Assembly: GCA_947452665.1 (NCBI GenBank)
Contig: CANGEH010000130.1
Span: forward strand, 1-6,319
Reading direction: 5' to 3'
Length of the DNA: 6,319 nucleotides
Source: Caulobacteraceae bacterium
GTDB lineage: Bacteria > Pseudomonadota > Alphaproteobacteria > Caulobacterales > Caulobacteraceae
Under the pieces are notes generated by a model. The model worked only from the letters and a program-made list of their open reading frames with translations. It was not told the origin of the DNA and did not search any database. Of this stretch, positions 1-5,608 are shown one piece after another. Both the position numbers and the translations under genes were made by a program. Position 1 is the first letter of the stretch. The number at the start of each line of letters is the position of its first letter.

Positions 1-353
1 GCCTGGGCCCCGGTTTCCTTCATGATCCGCACCGCATTGTCATAGGCCGCTTCGGCCGAGCCTTCATAACTGCCAAACGGCATATCGATGACCACGAGGG
101 CGCGTTTGGCGGTGCGCATGACGGCCTGGCCGTGCAGGATCATCATATCCAGGGTCACGCCAACCGTATTGGGCAAGCCATGCACCACCATGCCAACCGA
201 ATCGCCGACCAATAAAAGATCGCAATGCGGGTCCATCAGGGCGGCCATGGGCGCGGTATAGGCGGTCAGACAGACTATCGGCTCACCACCCTTGCGGGCG
301 GTGATTTCCGGGGCCGAGATCCGGGCAATAGCGGCCTGTGTTTGGGCGGACAA
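1..353 (-). CDS. panB: 3-methyl-2-oxobutanoate hydroxymethyltransferase (ketopantoate hydroxymethyltransferase), N-terminal part, cut by window edge
   Basis: This cytoplasmic enzyme adds a hydroxymethyl group from 5,10-methylene-tetrahydrofolate to 2-oxoisovalerate, the first committed step to pantothenate and CoA. About 117 residues are visible and the 3' part lies beyond base 1. Family hallmarks seen are ARKGGEPIVCLTAYTAP (residues 19-35), the metal-binding VGDS (49-52), GVTLDMMI-HGQAV (65-78) and the second metal aspartate in DMPFGSYE (90-97). The KLEG-type glutamate region is off the edge. The start is a TTG at 353-351: the frame is closed upstream by TGA, there is no ATG before residue 36, the resulting N-terminus MSAQTQ looks normal for alphaproteobacterial PanB, and GAGGAGG (370-364) lies 10 bases upstream. 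That Shine-Dalgarno sits in the last codons of the preceding gene, which ends 5 bases before the start, so translational coupling is likely. Identity is very confident; only the TTG start is inferred. Confidence 0.95.
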   Translation of the reverse strand, partial: MSAQTQAAIARISAPEITARKGGEPIVCLTAYTAPMAALMDPHCDLLLVGDSVGMVVHGLPNTVGVTLDMMILHGQAVMRTAKRALVVIDMPFGSYEGSAEAAYDNAVRIMKETGAQ

Positions 354-358
354 AGGGC

Positions 359-739
359 CTAGACCTCCTCAAGCAACCGTATCAGGGCAAATCCAATGGC
401 CAAAACCATCAGCCCCCCTGACATCCAGATCGCTTCACCACCAAATGGCCATGAGGGCAAGCCAAGATGCGATGGGGTCCAGCGCTCCAAACTCGCTAAG
501 GCCTGACGGGTTTCAAGGCCGGAAAAGACCTCCAGGCGCCCAAAAAGGTTCAGGCCCATGGTCTGGCGCACGGCGACCATGCCCCCGATCAGCCCCGATG
601 CACCAAGCACCAGATTGCGCACCTGCCAACCCTTGGCCAGACGCGCCTCGACACGCAAGGCAAAGGCCTCGCTATCGGCAAGGCTTGGCGGGGTATGGAA
701 CAGCCGTTCGAGTTGATACTTGAAATCATGATCAGCCAT
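359..739 (-). CDS. Small two-helix membrane protein, candidate anti-sigma factor
   Basis: The product is 126 residues and I do not recognise a named family with certainty. Seen: a charged N-terminal cytosolic stretch (1-38; DFKYQLERLFHTPP, then ADSEAFALRVEARL), a first hydrophobic segment (about 41-58), a linker (59-102), and a second hydrophobic segment (about 103-121) ending in RLLEEV. There is no cysteine, so no zinc-binding HxxxCxxC anti-sigma motif. I chose ATG at 739 because it lies inside the end of the ECF sigma gene (8-base overlap, CATGGCTGA), a coupled arrangement typical of sigma/anti-sigma pairs; a longer reading from 799 would lie inside the sigma coding sequence. Caulobacterales ECF operons often carry small membrane proteins at this position that act, or are presumed to act, as anti-sigma factors. 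By that logic it would hold the sigma factor at the inner membrane. The role is inference from context; it could be an unrelated membrane protein. Confidence 0.8.
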   Translation of the reverse strand: MADHDFKYQLERLFHTPPSLADSEAFALRVEARLAKGWQVRNLVLGASGLIGGMVAVRQTMGLNLFGRLEVFSGLETRQALASLERWTPSHLGLPSWPFGGEAIWMSGGLMVLAIGFALIRLLEEV

Positions 740-1325
740 GGGCGTCTTGCTCTGATCGGGCCCCAACTTGCGGGGCCAGTTGATGTTTAAGCCGCTCAAG
801 TCCGCGTTTCACATGCGATTTGACCGTGCCAAGCGGAATATTCAAGGCCTCAGCCGCCTCGGCATGCGACATGCCAGTTCCAAAACATAGGCTAACACAG
901 GCCCGCTCAGCGGGACTTAAGGCCGCCAGCGCCGTATCCAGGTCCATGTGGCGAGCCTGCGACGTGCTATCACCCGGTTGCTCGCTACCGTCCCAGACCG
1001 GTTCTGGCGTCTCCGCCATCAGGTCCAGGCGGCGATCCTTTTTCCAGCGGCGGATATGCAGTCGCACAGCAATGCGCTTGACCCATCCGGCAAAGCTGCC
1101 ATCGCCGCGAAACTCCGCAATCTGTTCAAACGCGGTCAGGAAGGCATCCTGGGCCACGTCATCGGCCAGATCCGGCTCGGCTCCCATGCGGCGCAAAAGG
1201 CCGCGCACGCCTGGGCCGTGTCGCCGCACCAGCTCGCCAAACGCCGCGCGGCCGCCCGCAACCGACAGGGACACCAGGTCCATATCGTGCAGGCTGGCCA
1301 GCGGCCTTGCCTTTTGACTGCTCAT
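732..1325 (-). CDS. ECF-family RNA polymerase sigma factor
   Basis: The 197-residue product has the standard two-domain ECF layout. Region 2 spans about 25-100: ELVRRHGPGVRGLLRRMG, then DLADDVAQDAFLTAFEQI (core-binding helix) and FAGWVKRIAVRLHIRRWKKDRR (promoter -10 recognition). A linker with ETPEPVWDG follows. Region 4 spans about 129-182: LAALSPAERACVSLCF, then the helix-turn-helix MSHAEAAEALNIPLGTVKSH (152-171), which reads the -35 element. No extra C-terminal domain is present. The start is ATG at 1325, with a modest GGGGCGG about 4 bases before it; the internal Met15 (DMDLV) is a possible alternative. It follows the DUF6249-like gene by 32 bases and overlaps the candidate anti-sigma gene by 8, so it is probably co-transcribed and held inactive by its partner. 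The signal and regulon cannot be read from the sequence, and I could not assign an ECF group number. Confidence 0.95.
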   Translation of the reverse strand: MSSQKARPLASLHDMDLVSLSVAGGRAAFGELVRRHGPGVRGLLRRMGAEPDLADDVAQDAFLTAFEQIAEFRGDGSFAGWVKRIAVRLHIRRWKKDRRLDLMAETPEPVWDGSEQPGDSTSQARHMDLDTALAALSPAERACVSLCFGTGMSHAEAAEALNIPLGTVKSHVKRGLERLKHQLAPQVGARSEQDAHG

Positions 1326-1357
1326 GATCCGCCCCGGACCGCTCGATCAGCTGCCTC

Positions 1358-1759
1358 TCAGACCTCAGGCTTATTGCGGCCAAAAAACCAAAGGACCAAA
1401 AATCCGAGGCCGATAAAGCCTGGAATGGTCGCAGCCGCCAAGGTGGGGTAAAACGCCTCCGCGCCTTCCGTCATCCCAAGGGCACATCCCATGGCCGCCA
1501 AACCGAGGGCGACGCCGATTAGAATCACGGCCCGGCGCAGATCGCGGTCCGCCGAAGTCTTGGCAATTGCGCCACTCCGATCGCGGACATCGCGCTGCAG
1601 CATTTCGATCATTTCTGGCGCAACCGGTTGGCCCTTGTCATAGGCGATGCGCAAGGTTTCGTGCAGCAGGGCGCGGTCGCGGCTGCGCATAATCACCGGG
1701 ACAATGATGATCGCGGTCAAAAACGCGAAAAAGCCCAAAGGAACCAAAATCTCGGCCAT
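1358..1759 (-). CDS. DUF6249-like small integral membrane protein
   Basis: The product is 133 residues with three predicted membrane segments (about 5-24, 77-97 and 107-126). Between the first and second lies a charged cytosolic loop with RSRDRALLHETLRIAYDKGQ and PEMIEMLQ. This layout (MAEILVPLGFF start, DKGQPVAPEMI loop, paired C-terminal helices with PGFIGLGFLVL) matches my recollection of DUF6249 proteins, which in Caulobacterales often sit directly upstream of an ECF sigma gene. Function is unknown. I chose ATG at 1759 because GGAGA lies 6 bases upstream and the protein then begins directly with a membrane segment; the frame stays open to 1897, but that extension reads through the intergenic region and starts at a TTG only one base from its Shine-Dalgarno. 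It is first in the leftward operon, 32 bases before the sigma gene, so it may help sense or transmit an envelope signal. That role is inference. Confidence 0.85.
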   Translation of the reverse strand: MAEILVPLGFFAFLTAIIIVPVIMRSRDRALLHETLRIAYDKGQPVAPEMIEMLQRDVRDRSGAIAKTSADRDLRRAVILIGVALGLAAMGCALGMTEGAEAFYPTLAAATIPGFIGLGFLVLWFFGRNKPEV

Positions 1760-1925
1760 AAAACATCTCCAAATCCATAGCTGCGACGTCAATGCCACAG
1801 GCTTCTGATGATTAGAGACCCAAGCCTGCCCGTTTAGATGCACATGATTGTATGAAATCTTTGTAATCTTTGCCACAGCCTGTAATCCAGCGGCCAAACC
1901 TCCTTAGCCCACCCCGGTAGTGTCC
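1760..1925. other. Divergent intergenic region between leftward and rightward operons
   Basis: This 166-base stretch must hold the promoters of both the leftward sigma operon and the rightward crotonase operon. It is clearly more A/T-rich in its middle (about 1825-1875) than the surrounding genes. It contains short repeated words (CAAAGATT twice in a row on the minus strand, about 1855-1872) and, on the minus strand, a perfect AAGGAGGT (1905-1898) not followed by a well-placed standard start codon. No convincing plus-strand promoter pair was found. Confidence 0.6.
1847..1876 (-). promoter_or_regulatory. Possible sigma70-type promoter for the leftward operon
   Basis: Read on the minus strand, GTGGCA (1876-1871) and TACAAT (1852-1847) are separated by 18 bases. 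TACAAT matches the -10 consensus at five of six positions and GTGGCA matches the -35 consensus at four of six. Transcription would begin near 1840, leaving a leader of about 80 bases before the DUF6249-like ATG. I saw no clear ECF-type GGAAC/CGTC pair in the same region, so autoregulation by the operon's own sigma factor is not supported by eye. This is a weak, pattern-only call. Confidence 0.25.
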
Positions 1926-2720
1926 ATGACCCAGACCTTTGCAGACCAGGCCCTGACCCTAGACCTGATCGGTGACTATGCGATCTTGACCCTCAACCAA
2001 CCGGCCAAGCGCAATGCCATGACCAAGGCCATGTGGTCGGCCCTGCCCGATACTTGCGCGGCGGTAGAGGCAGCGGAGGCGGCCAAGGTCTTGATTGTGC
2101 GCGGAGCTGGCGAGCATTTCGCCGCTGGCGCCGATATATCTGAGTTTGAAGTGGTCTATGGCACGCGTGCGGCGGCGACCGCCTATCGCAATGCCGTGTC
2201 AGGCGGCGTCGATGCGCTCGCAAACCTGTCCAAGCCGACCATTGCCATGATCCGCGGGGCTTGCGTGGGCGGCGGCTTGGCGCTGGCGCTAGCGTGTGAC
2301 CTTAGGCTGGCGGCAAACGATGCGCGGTTTGGTATAACCCCTGCGCGGCTTGGCCTCATGTATGGGCTTGGCGATACTAAGCGACTGGTCGATGCGGTCG
2401 GGGCGTCCGCTGCCAAGAACATCCTCTATACGGGCGAGATCATGACCGCTGACGAGGCCTTGCGCATCCATCTGGTCAATAGCCTGCATGGCCCCGATGC
2501 GCTGGAGGCTGCCGTTTTGGCCAAGCTCGCCCAGGTCACCGCGTCCTCGCAATGGACTTCGCGTAAGGTCAAGCAGGTGGTGGCCATGATCCTGAACGGC
2601 CAGGCCACAGAGACTGACCAGACCCGGGCCTGGATACTTGATGCCGTAGAGGGCCCAGATTTTGCTGAAGGGCGCGCCGCCTTTATGGAAAAGCGCAGTC
2701 CCAGCTTTCCGTTCCGCTAA
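1926..2720 (+). CDS. Crotonase-superfamily (enoyl-CoA hydratase/isomerase-like) protein lacking both canonical catalytic glutamates
   Basis: The 264-residue length is typical of single-domain crotonases. Seen: LNQPAKRNAMTKAMW (23-37), the oxyanion-hole loop FAAGADISEFE (65-75), the second oxyanion-hole glycines IRGACVGGGLALALACDLRLA (109-129), then ARFGITPARLGLMYGLGDTKRL (133-154) and the C-terminal helix TADEALRIHLVN (174-185). The CoA-binding fold and oxyanion hole are therefore intact. By ungapped alignment from memory with rat mitochondrial hydratase, the two glutamates that add water (Glu144, Glu164) correspond to Ala119 and Pro139, so simple hydratase activity is doubtful. It may be an isomerase, hydrolase, decarboxylase or other crotonase-type enzyme; the substrate is unknown but should be an acyl-CoA. 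ATG at 1926 is preferred; an in-frame GTG at 1920 would add two residues, and neither has a strong Shine-Dalgarno. It leads a rightward group with the DUF2855 and TusA-like genes. Confidence 0.92.
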   Translation: MTQTFADQALTLDLIGDYAILTLNQPAKRNAMTKAMWSALPDTCAAVEAAEAAKVLIVRGAGEHFAAGADISEFEVVYGTRAAATAYRNAVSGGVDALANLSKPTIAMIRGACVGGGLALALACDLRLAANDARFGITPARLGLMYGLGDTKRLVDAVGASAAKNILYTGEIMTADEALRIHLVNSLHGPDALEAAVLAKLAQVTASSQWTSRKVKQVVAMILNGQATETDQTRAWILDAVEGPDFAEGRAAFMEKRSPSFPFR

Positions 2721-2780
2721 GTCTTGCCAGCCCCGGTCCGAAACGGCACTGTCACACTGAAATCACCACCGGAGCGCCCC

Positions 2781-3869
2781 ATGACCCTGCAAAGCCAAGA
2801 CTTCCTCGTGTCGCGCGCTGATTTGCGCAGGGCCGAATGGCGCACCCAGCCGGTTCGGGCCCTGAAGGATGGCGACATCCTGATTAAGATCGATCATTTT
2901 GCTTTTACCGCCAATAATATCACCTATGGCGTGTTTGGGCAGGCCATGGGCTATTGGAACTTTTTCCCAGCCCCCGAAGGCCTTGGCCGGATACCCGTTT
3001 GGGGCTTTGGCAATGTGGTCGAGAGCCGTTATCCGGGCATTGCGGTCGGTGAGCGCCTATACGGCTATTTTCCCATGTCCAGCTATCTGGTGATCGAGGC
3101 CGATCGCGTTGGCCCCGCCAGCTTGATCGACAAGGCCGAGCACCGCGCAGCACTTGCCGCCGTCTATAATAATTACCAGCGCGTTTCTAACGATGCCGGA
3201 CACACCTCCGAAATCGAACCGGCCCAGGCCATATTGCGGCCCCTGTTTATGACCTCTTTCGTCATTGATGATTTTCTTGAAGATAACGGCTTTTTCGGCG
3301 CCAAACAGGTGATCTTGTCCAGCGCGTCGAGCAAGACCTCGCTTGGCCTTGCCTTTGCGCTCAAACATGCCGCGCGAAAGGGCATTGCGATTGTCGGTCT
3401 GACGTCCGCCGCCAATAAGGCCTTTGTCGAGGCCACGGGCTATTATGACAAGGTGGTGACCTATGACGCCATCACCAGCCTGCCGAAAGACACAGCCGTG
3501 TTTGTCGATATGGCCGGCGGCGGCTCGGTGCGCGCCGCGATCCATAATCACTTTGCCGAGACCCTGGCCTATTCCTGCTCGGTCGGCGGCACGCATTGGG
3601 AGGACCGTGAGGTGCATGACGCCCTGCCCGGCCCCAAACCCACCCTGTTCTTTGCCCCAAGCCAGATCAAGAAGCGGCATACAGACTGGGGTCCCGGCCA
3701 ATTGGATAAGCGCGTCGCCGGGGTCTGGACTGCGTTTCTCGCCGATGTGGCAAGCTGGCTAAAGGTCTCTGAAGGCATAGGGCCTGCTGCGACCGAGGCG
3801 ATCTATTTTGAGGTCCTGGAGGGCCGCGCCCGGCCTGAACAGGGTCATATGGCCCGCATTGAGGCTTAA
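2781..3869 (+). CDS. DUF2855 family protein (MDR/quinone-oxidoreductase-like, function unknown)
   Basis: The 362-residue product matches the DUF2855 family as I recall it, in length and landmarks. The N-terminal half (about 30-110) resembles the GroES-like part of medium-chain dehydrogenases: DGDILIKIDHFAFTANNITYG, PVWGFGNVVES, VGERLYGYFPMSSYLV. The middle has VILSSASSKTSLGLAFALK (177-195), which replaces the usual glycine-rich nucleotide motif of a Rossmann fold, followed by FVDMAGGGSVR (241-251). The C-terminal part has VGGTHWED (268-275) and FFAPSQIKKR (290-299). No zinc-binding cysteine or histidine set is evident. A cytosolic NAD(P)-linked reductase role is plausible, but neither the reaction nor the substrate is known. 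ATG at 2781 is chosen because GGAG (2771-2774) lies 6 bases upstream; the frame is open earlier to a TTG at 2724, but those 19 residues are low-complexity and lack a ribosome site. It lies 60 bases after the crotonase-like gene. Confidence 0.88.
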   Translation: MTLQSQDFLVSRADLRRAEWRTQPVRALKDGDILIKIDHFAFTANNITYGVFGQAMGYWNFFPAPEGLGRIPVWGFGNVVESRYPGIAVGERLYGYFPMSSYLVIEADRVGPASLIDKAEHRAALAAVYNNYQRVSNDAGHTSEIEPAQAILRPLFMTSFVIDDFLEDNGFFGAKQVILSSASSKTSLGLAFALKHAARKGIAIVGLTSAANKAFVEATGYYDKVVTYDAITSLPKDTAVFVDMAGGGSVRAAIHNHFAETLAYSCSVGGTHWEDREVHDALPGPKPTLFFAPSQIKKRHTDWGPGQLDKRVAGVWTAFLADVASWLKVSEGIGPAATEAIYFEVLEGRARPEQGHMARIEA

Positions 3870-3892
3870 AGGCCCTGCCCCCAGCTGAAATC

Positions 3893-4105
3893 TTGATCGA
3901 TGCGCGCGGCCATCGCTGTCCGGTCCCGACCTTGCGTCTGCGCCGGGCGGTCGAGGCGGCGGCCTCTGGCAGTCGCCTACGCGTGTTGGCCGACGATCCC
4001 ATGGCCAAGATTGATGTGCCGCACCTGGCCCAAGGCCTAGGCCTAATAATGATTGAGAGCCTGTCAGAGGCTGGCGGCCTAAGCTTTCTGATCGAAAAGC
4101 CCTAG
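3893..4105 (+). CDS. TusA/SirA-like sulfurtransferase-family protein
   Basis: This small cytosolic protein (70 residues from the TTG at 3893) has the TusA-family signature: a first strand LIDARG, then the CPVP motif (Cys9) that carries a persulfide in characterised members, a helix LRLRRAVEAAA, and the strongly typical LADDPMAKIDVPHLAQ (33-48). Family members relay sulfur in tRNA thiolation, molybdenum-cofactor or other sulfur-transfer routes; which one applies here cannot be told. The start is uncertain. The frame opens after a TGA at 3860-3862 and contains no ATG or GTG before the motif: only CTG at 3875 (giving PPAEILIDARG, closer to family N-termini) and TTG at 3893. Neither has a good Shine-Dalgarno, so coupling to the DUF2855 stop, 5 or 23 bases upstream, is likely. 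The 3' end overlaps the convergent membrane-protein gene by 4 bases. Confidence 0.85.
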   Translation: MIDARGHRCPVPTLRLRRAVEAAASGSRLRVLADDPMAKIDVPHLAQGLGLIMIESLSEAGGLSFLIEKP

Positions 4106-4989
4106 GCCTCGGACGGTTTTCGCAGCACGATTTCCACCTCGGTCGCAAGGGCACCACCGTAGAATACGGCATTCACGCTCCATGACACCCAGATCAGGAA
4201 TATGACCACAGCCGAGATCGAGCCATAGGTGGCGCCAAGATGAGCGATTTCATTGACATAGACACCGCTGGCCCAGGACGCGGCTAGGGTCAGGGCCGCG
4301 GCCACCGCCCCGCCCAGCAGGGCCGCGGGCCAAGCGACCGGTTCGCTCGACATCACATAGCGATAGATGAGGGTAAGGCCCAGACTAAGGCCAAGACTGG
4401 CCCAGACCCATTCGCTAAAAAGCCAGGACACACCCGCCAAAAGGCTAATACCCGAAGCATTGGCCAGAACGCGAACCATCAAAAAGGCCACAGAAACCAG
4501 GCCCAGCAGGGCAAAAGCGGCGATCAAAACCAAGAGGGCCAAGAGATTGAACCGCACAAAGCCCTGCGGCTTGTCCTCATCATGGATAAAACTAAGGCCC
4601 GCAAGCAAGGCCTTGAACCCGCGATGCGCCGCATAGGCGCCGACCAGACCCGCAAGGGCGCTTTGCGTCGAAACCGTGCCGATTGGCACACGCGACAATC
4701 TTAAAACCTCGTGGCGAAACAGGTCCTGCGCACCGACCGGCATAAACCGCGCCACCATTTCAGCCTGCATGGCCGCCTGGTCCGGGGTGGCAAACAGTCC
4801 ATAAATGCCAATCAAAATGGCGACCGCAGGAAATACGGCCAAAAGCGCGAAAAACGAGACGCCGCCGACATAGAGCATCACGTCGCGGCCAAATAGTCGC
4901 CGCCCAGCGCGCACAAGCGTGATGAGCACCAGGACAATGCCCTGAAAAAGATTCATACCGGATACTATGCCGCGTGAAAATGCCGTCAT
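4102..4989 (-). CDS. YihY/BrkB-family integral membrane protein (UPF0761-like)
   Basis: The 295-residue inner-membrane protein has about six hydrophobic segments (roughly 42-63, 108-128, 147-173, 190-210, 219-242 and 256-283). Family landmarks seen are GVSFFALLAVFPAVAILIGIYGL (43-65), AAHRGFKALLAGLSFIHDED (120-139, matching the family's helix of the form A..G...L...LN..Y), and the C-terminal LGATYGSISAVVIFLIWVSW with YGGALATEVE (251-286). The family was once annotated as ribonuclease BN; that function belongs to a different protein, so no nuclease role is claimed. BrkB was linked to serum resistance in Bordetella, but the general function is unknown. ATG at 4989 is preferred because AAGG lies 6 bases upstream; a TTG at 5007 with AAGGG 5 bases upstream would add six residues, and ATG at 4956 is a third option. 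It follows the VOC gene by 60 bases on the same strand and converges on the TusA-like gene. Confidence 0.92.
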   Translation of the reverse strand: MTAFSRGIVSGMNLFQGIVLVLITLVRAGRRLFGRDVMLYVGGVSFFALLAVFPAVAILIGIYGLFATPDQAAMQAEMVARFMPVGAQDLFRHEVLRLSRVPIGTVSTQSALAGLVGAYAAHRGFKALLAGLSFIHDEDKPQGFVRFNLLALLVLIAAFALLGLVSVAFLMVRVLANASGISLLAGVSWLFSEWVWASLGLSLGLTLIYRYVMSSEPVAWPAALLGGAVAAALTLAASWASGVYVNEIAHLGATYGSISAVVIFLIWVSWSVNAVFYGGALATEVEIVLRKPSEA

Positions 4990-5011
4990 GCGCGGCCTTA
5001 TAGTCAAATGG

Positions 5012-5042
5012 GCCCTTGCTCGAAAGCAAAGATAGTAAGGGC
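5012..5042 (-). repeat. Inverted repeats between the VOC and YihY-like genes
   Basis: On the minus strand TTGCT-TTCG-AGCAA (5029-5016) forms a perfect 5-bp hairpin with a UUCG loop in RNA. Flanking GGGC/GCCC (5042-5039 and 5015-5012) can extend it across an 8-base bulge, or a competing six-base stem (5042-5037 with 5017-5012) can form. No T-run follows on either strand, so it is not a standard intrinsic terminator. It could be a weak pause, an RNA-stability element or chance. Confidence 0.35.
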
Positions 5043-5049
5043 AAGCTGT

Positions 5050-5592
5050 TTAGGCGGCACCGGCCTTGTTAGCAGCCTTTTGCGCGGCCGTCCGCGCCGT
5101 CCAGGCCGCGATCACCGCCTTGGCATTGGACGCTTCGGTTTCCATGACTTGGTCATGGCTGGCATCGCGGCAGGTGATTTCCAGATTCAGGCCATTGGGG
5201 TCATAGAAATAGATCGAATGGACGAAGTGATGGTCGATTGGACCAAAGCAGGGCACATCGGCCGCATCGAGCCTGGCCTTAAAAGCCATCATCTGGGCAT
5301 GGCTCTCGACCTCCATGGCAAAATGCAGGTCAAAGCCGGACTTCATCTTGAACTTGCCCTCATGCGCGCCTTCGGGCACGTCAAAAAAGGCGACATAATT
5401 GCCGTCAGCTAATGCGAAAAACAGGTGCATATAGGGCTGAGGTCGTCCGGTGCCGGGTTCTTCCTCAAATACGAGAGCGGCCTTTAGAGGCAGGCCAAGC
5501 ACGTCCTCATAAAAGGCTCGCGTCTCCTCTGCATCGCGGCAGCGAAATGCGGAGTGATGCACGCCCTTAAGCGTCGGCAGGGTTCCAGACAT
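5050..5592 (-). CDS. VOC-superfamily protein (glyoxalase / extradiol-dioxygenase-like fold)
   Basis: The 180-residue product has two beta-alpha-beta-beta-beta modules. The first starts with GVHHSAFRCRD (10-20) and TRAFYEDVLGLPL (24-36) and continues through YMHLFFALADGNYVAFFDVPEG. The second starts with DLHFAMEVESHAQMMAF (88-104) and ends in HSIYFYDPNGLNLEIT (125-140). Candidate metal ligands by family pattern are His13, His90 and Glu138. The C-terminal tail after 145 is alanine- and lysine-rich and probably a helix. VOC members include dioxygenases, isomerases, epimerases and glyoxalase I; YFYDPNGLNLEIT favours a ring-cleaving or related metal enzyme but does not settle it. Start: of two in-frame ATGs six bases apart, the second (5592) sits 7 bases after GGGAG, whereas the first (5598) is almost on top of it. 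It follows the racemase-like gene by 61 bases and may act in the same acyl-CoA or aromatic pathway. Confidence 0.88.
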   Translation of the reverse strand: MSGTLPTLKGVHHSAFRCRDAEETRAFYEDVLGLPLKAALVFEEEPGTGRPQPYMHLFFALADGNYVAFFDVPEGAHEGKFKMKSGFDLHFAMEVESHAQMMAFKARLDAADVPCFGPIDHHFVHSIYFYDPNGLNLEITCRDASHDQVMETEASNAKAVIAAWTARTAAQKAANKAGAA

Positions 5593-5608
5593 GCGCATTC
5601 TCCCGTTC

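Noticed and set aside
292..723. Plus-strand open frame across the panB/anti-sigma junction
   Set aside because: The product is proline-, arginine- and alanine-rich with no recognisable domain, and the minus strand holds two coupled genes with good ribosome sites.
740..799. Longer start for the candidate anti-sigma protein within the sigma gene
   Set aside because: It would overlap the sigma gene by about 68 bases and lacks a good ribosome site, whereas ATG 739 gives the compact coupled overlap expected.
820..1451. Two overlapping plus-strand open frames opposite the sigma factor gene
   Set aside because: Their translations are low-complexity and serine/arginine/alanine-rich, while the minus strand gives a complete ECF sigma factor.
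1760..1897. N-terminal extension of the DUF6249-like protein from a TTG at 1897
   Set aside because: The Shine-Dalgarno is only one base from that TTG, the added 46 residues look like translated intergenic DNA, and ATG 1759 has its own well-spaced GGAGA.
1834..1905. Possible minus-strand leader peptide: AAGGAGGT followed 8 bases later by CTG and 17 further codons
   Set aside because: CTG starts are very rare, the peptide shows no regulatory codon run, and the best promoter candidate for this strand lies downstream of it. The Shine-Dalgarno match may be chance.
3057..3701. Long minus-strand open frame (about 214 codons) opposite the DUF2855 gene
   Set aside because: It lies wholly antisense to a well-supported family protein, its translation has no recognisable domain, and long antisense frames are common in GC-rich genes.
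5012..5042. Intrinsic terminator between the VOC and YihY-like genes
   Set aside because: The stem is short and no T-run follows it on either strand, so it is listed only as an inverted repeat.
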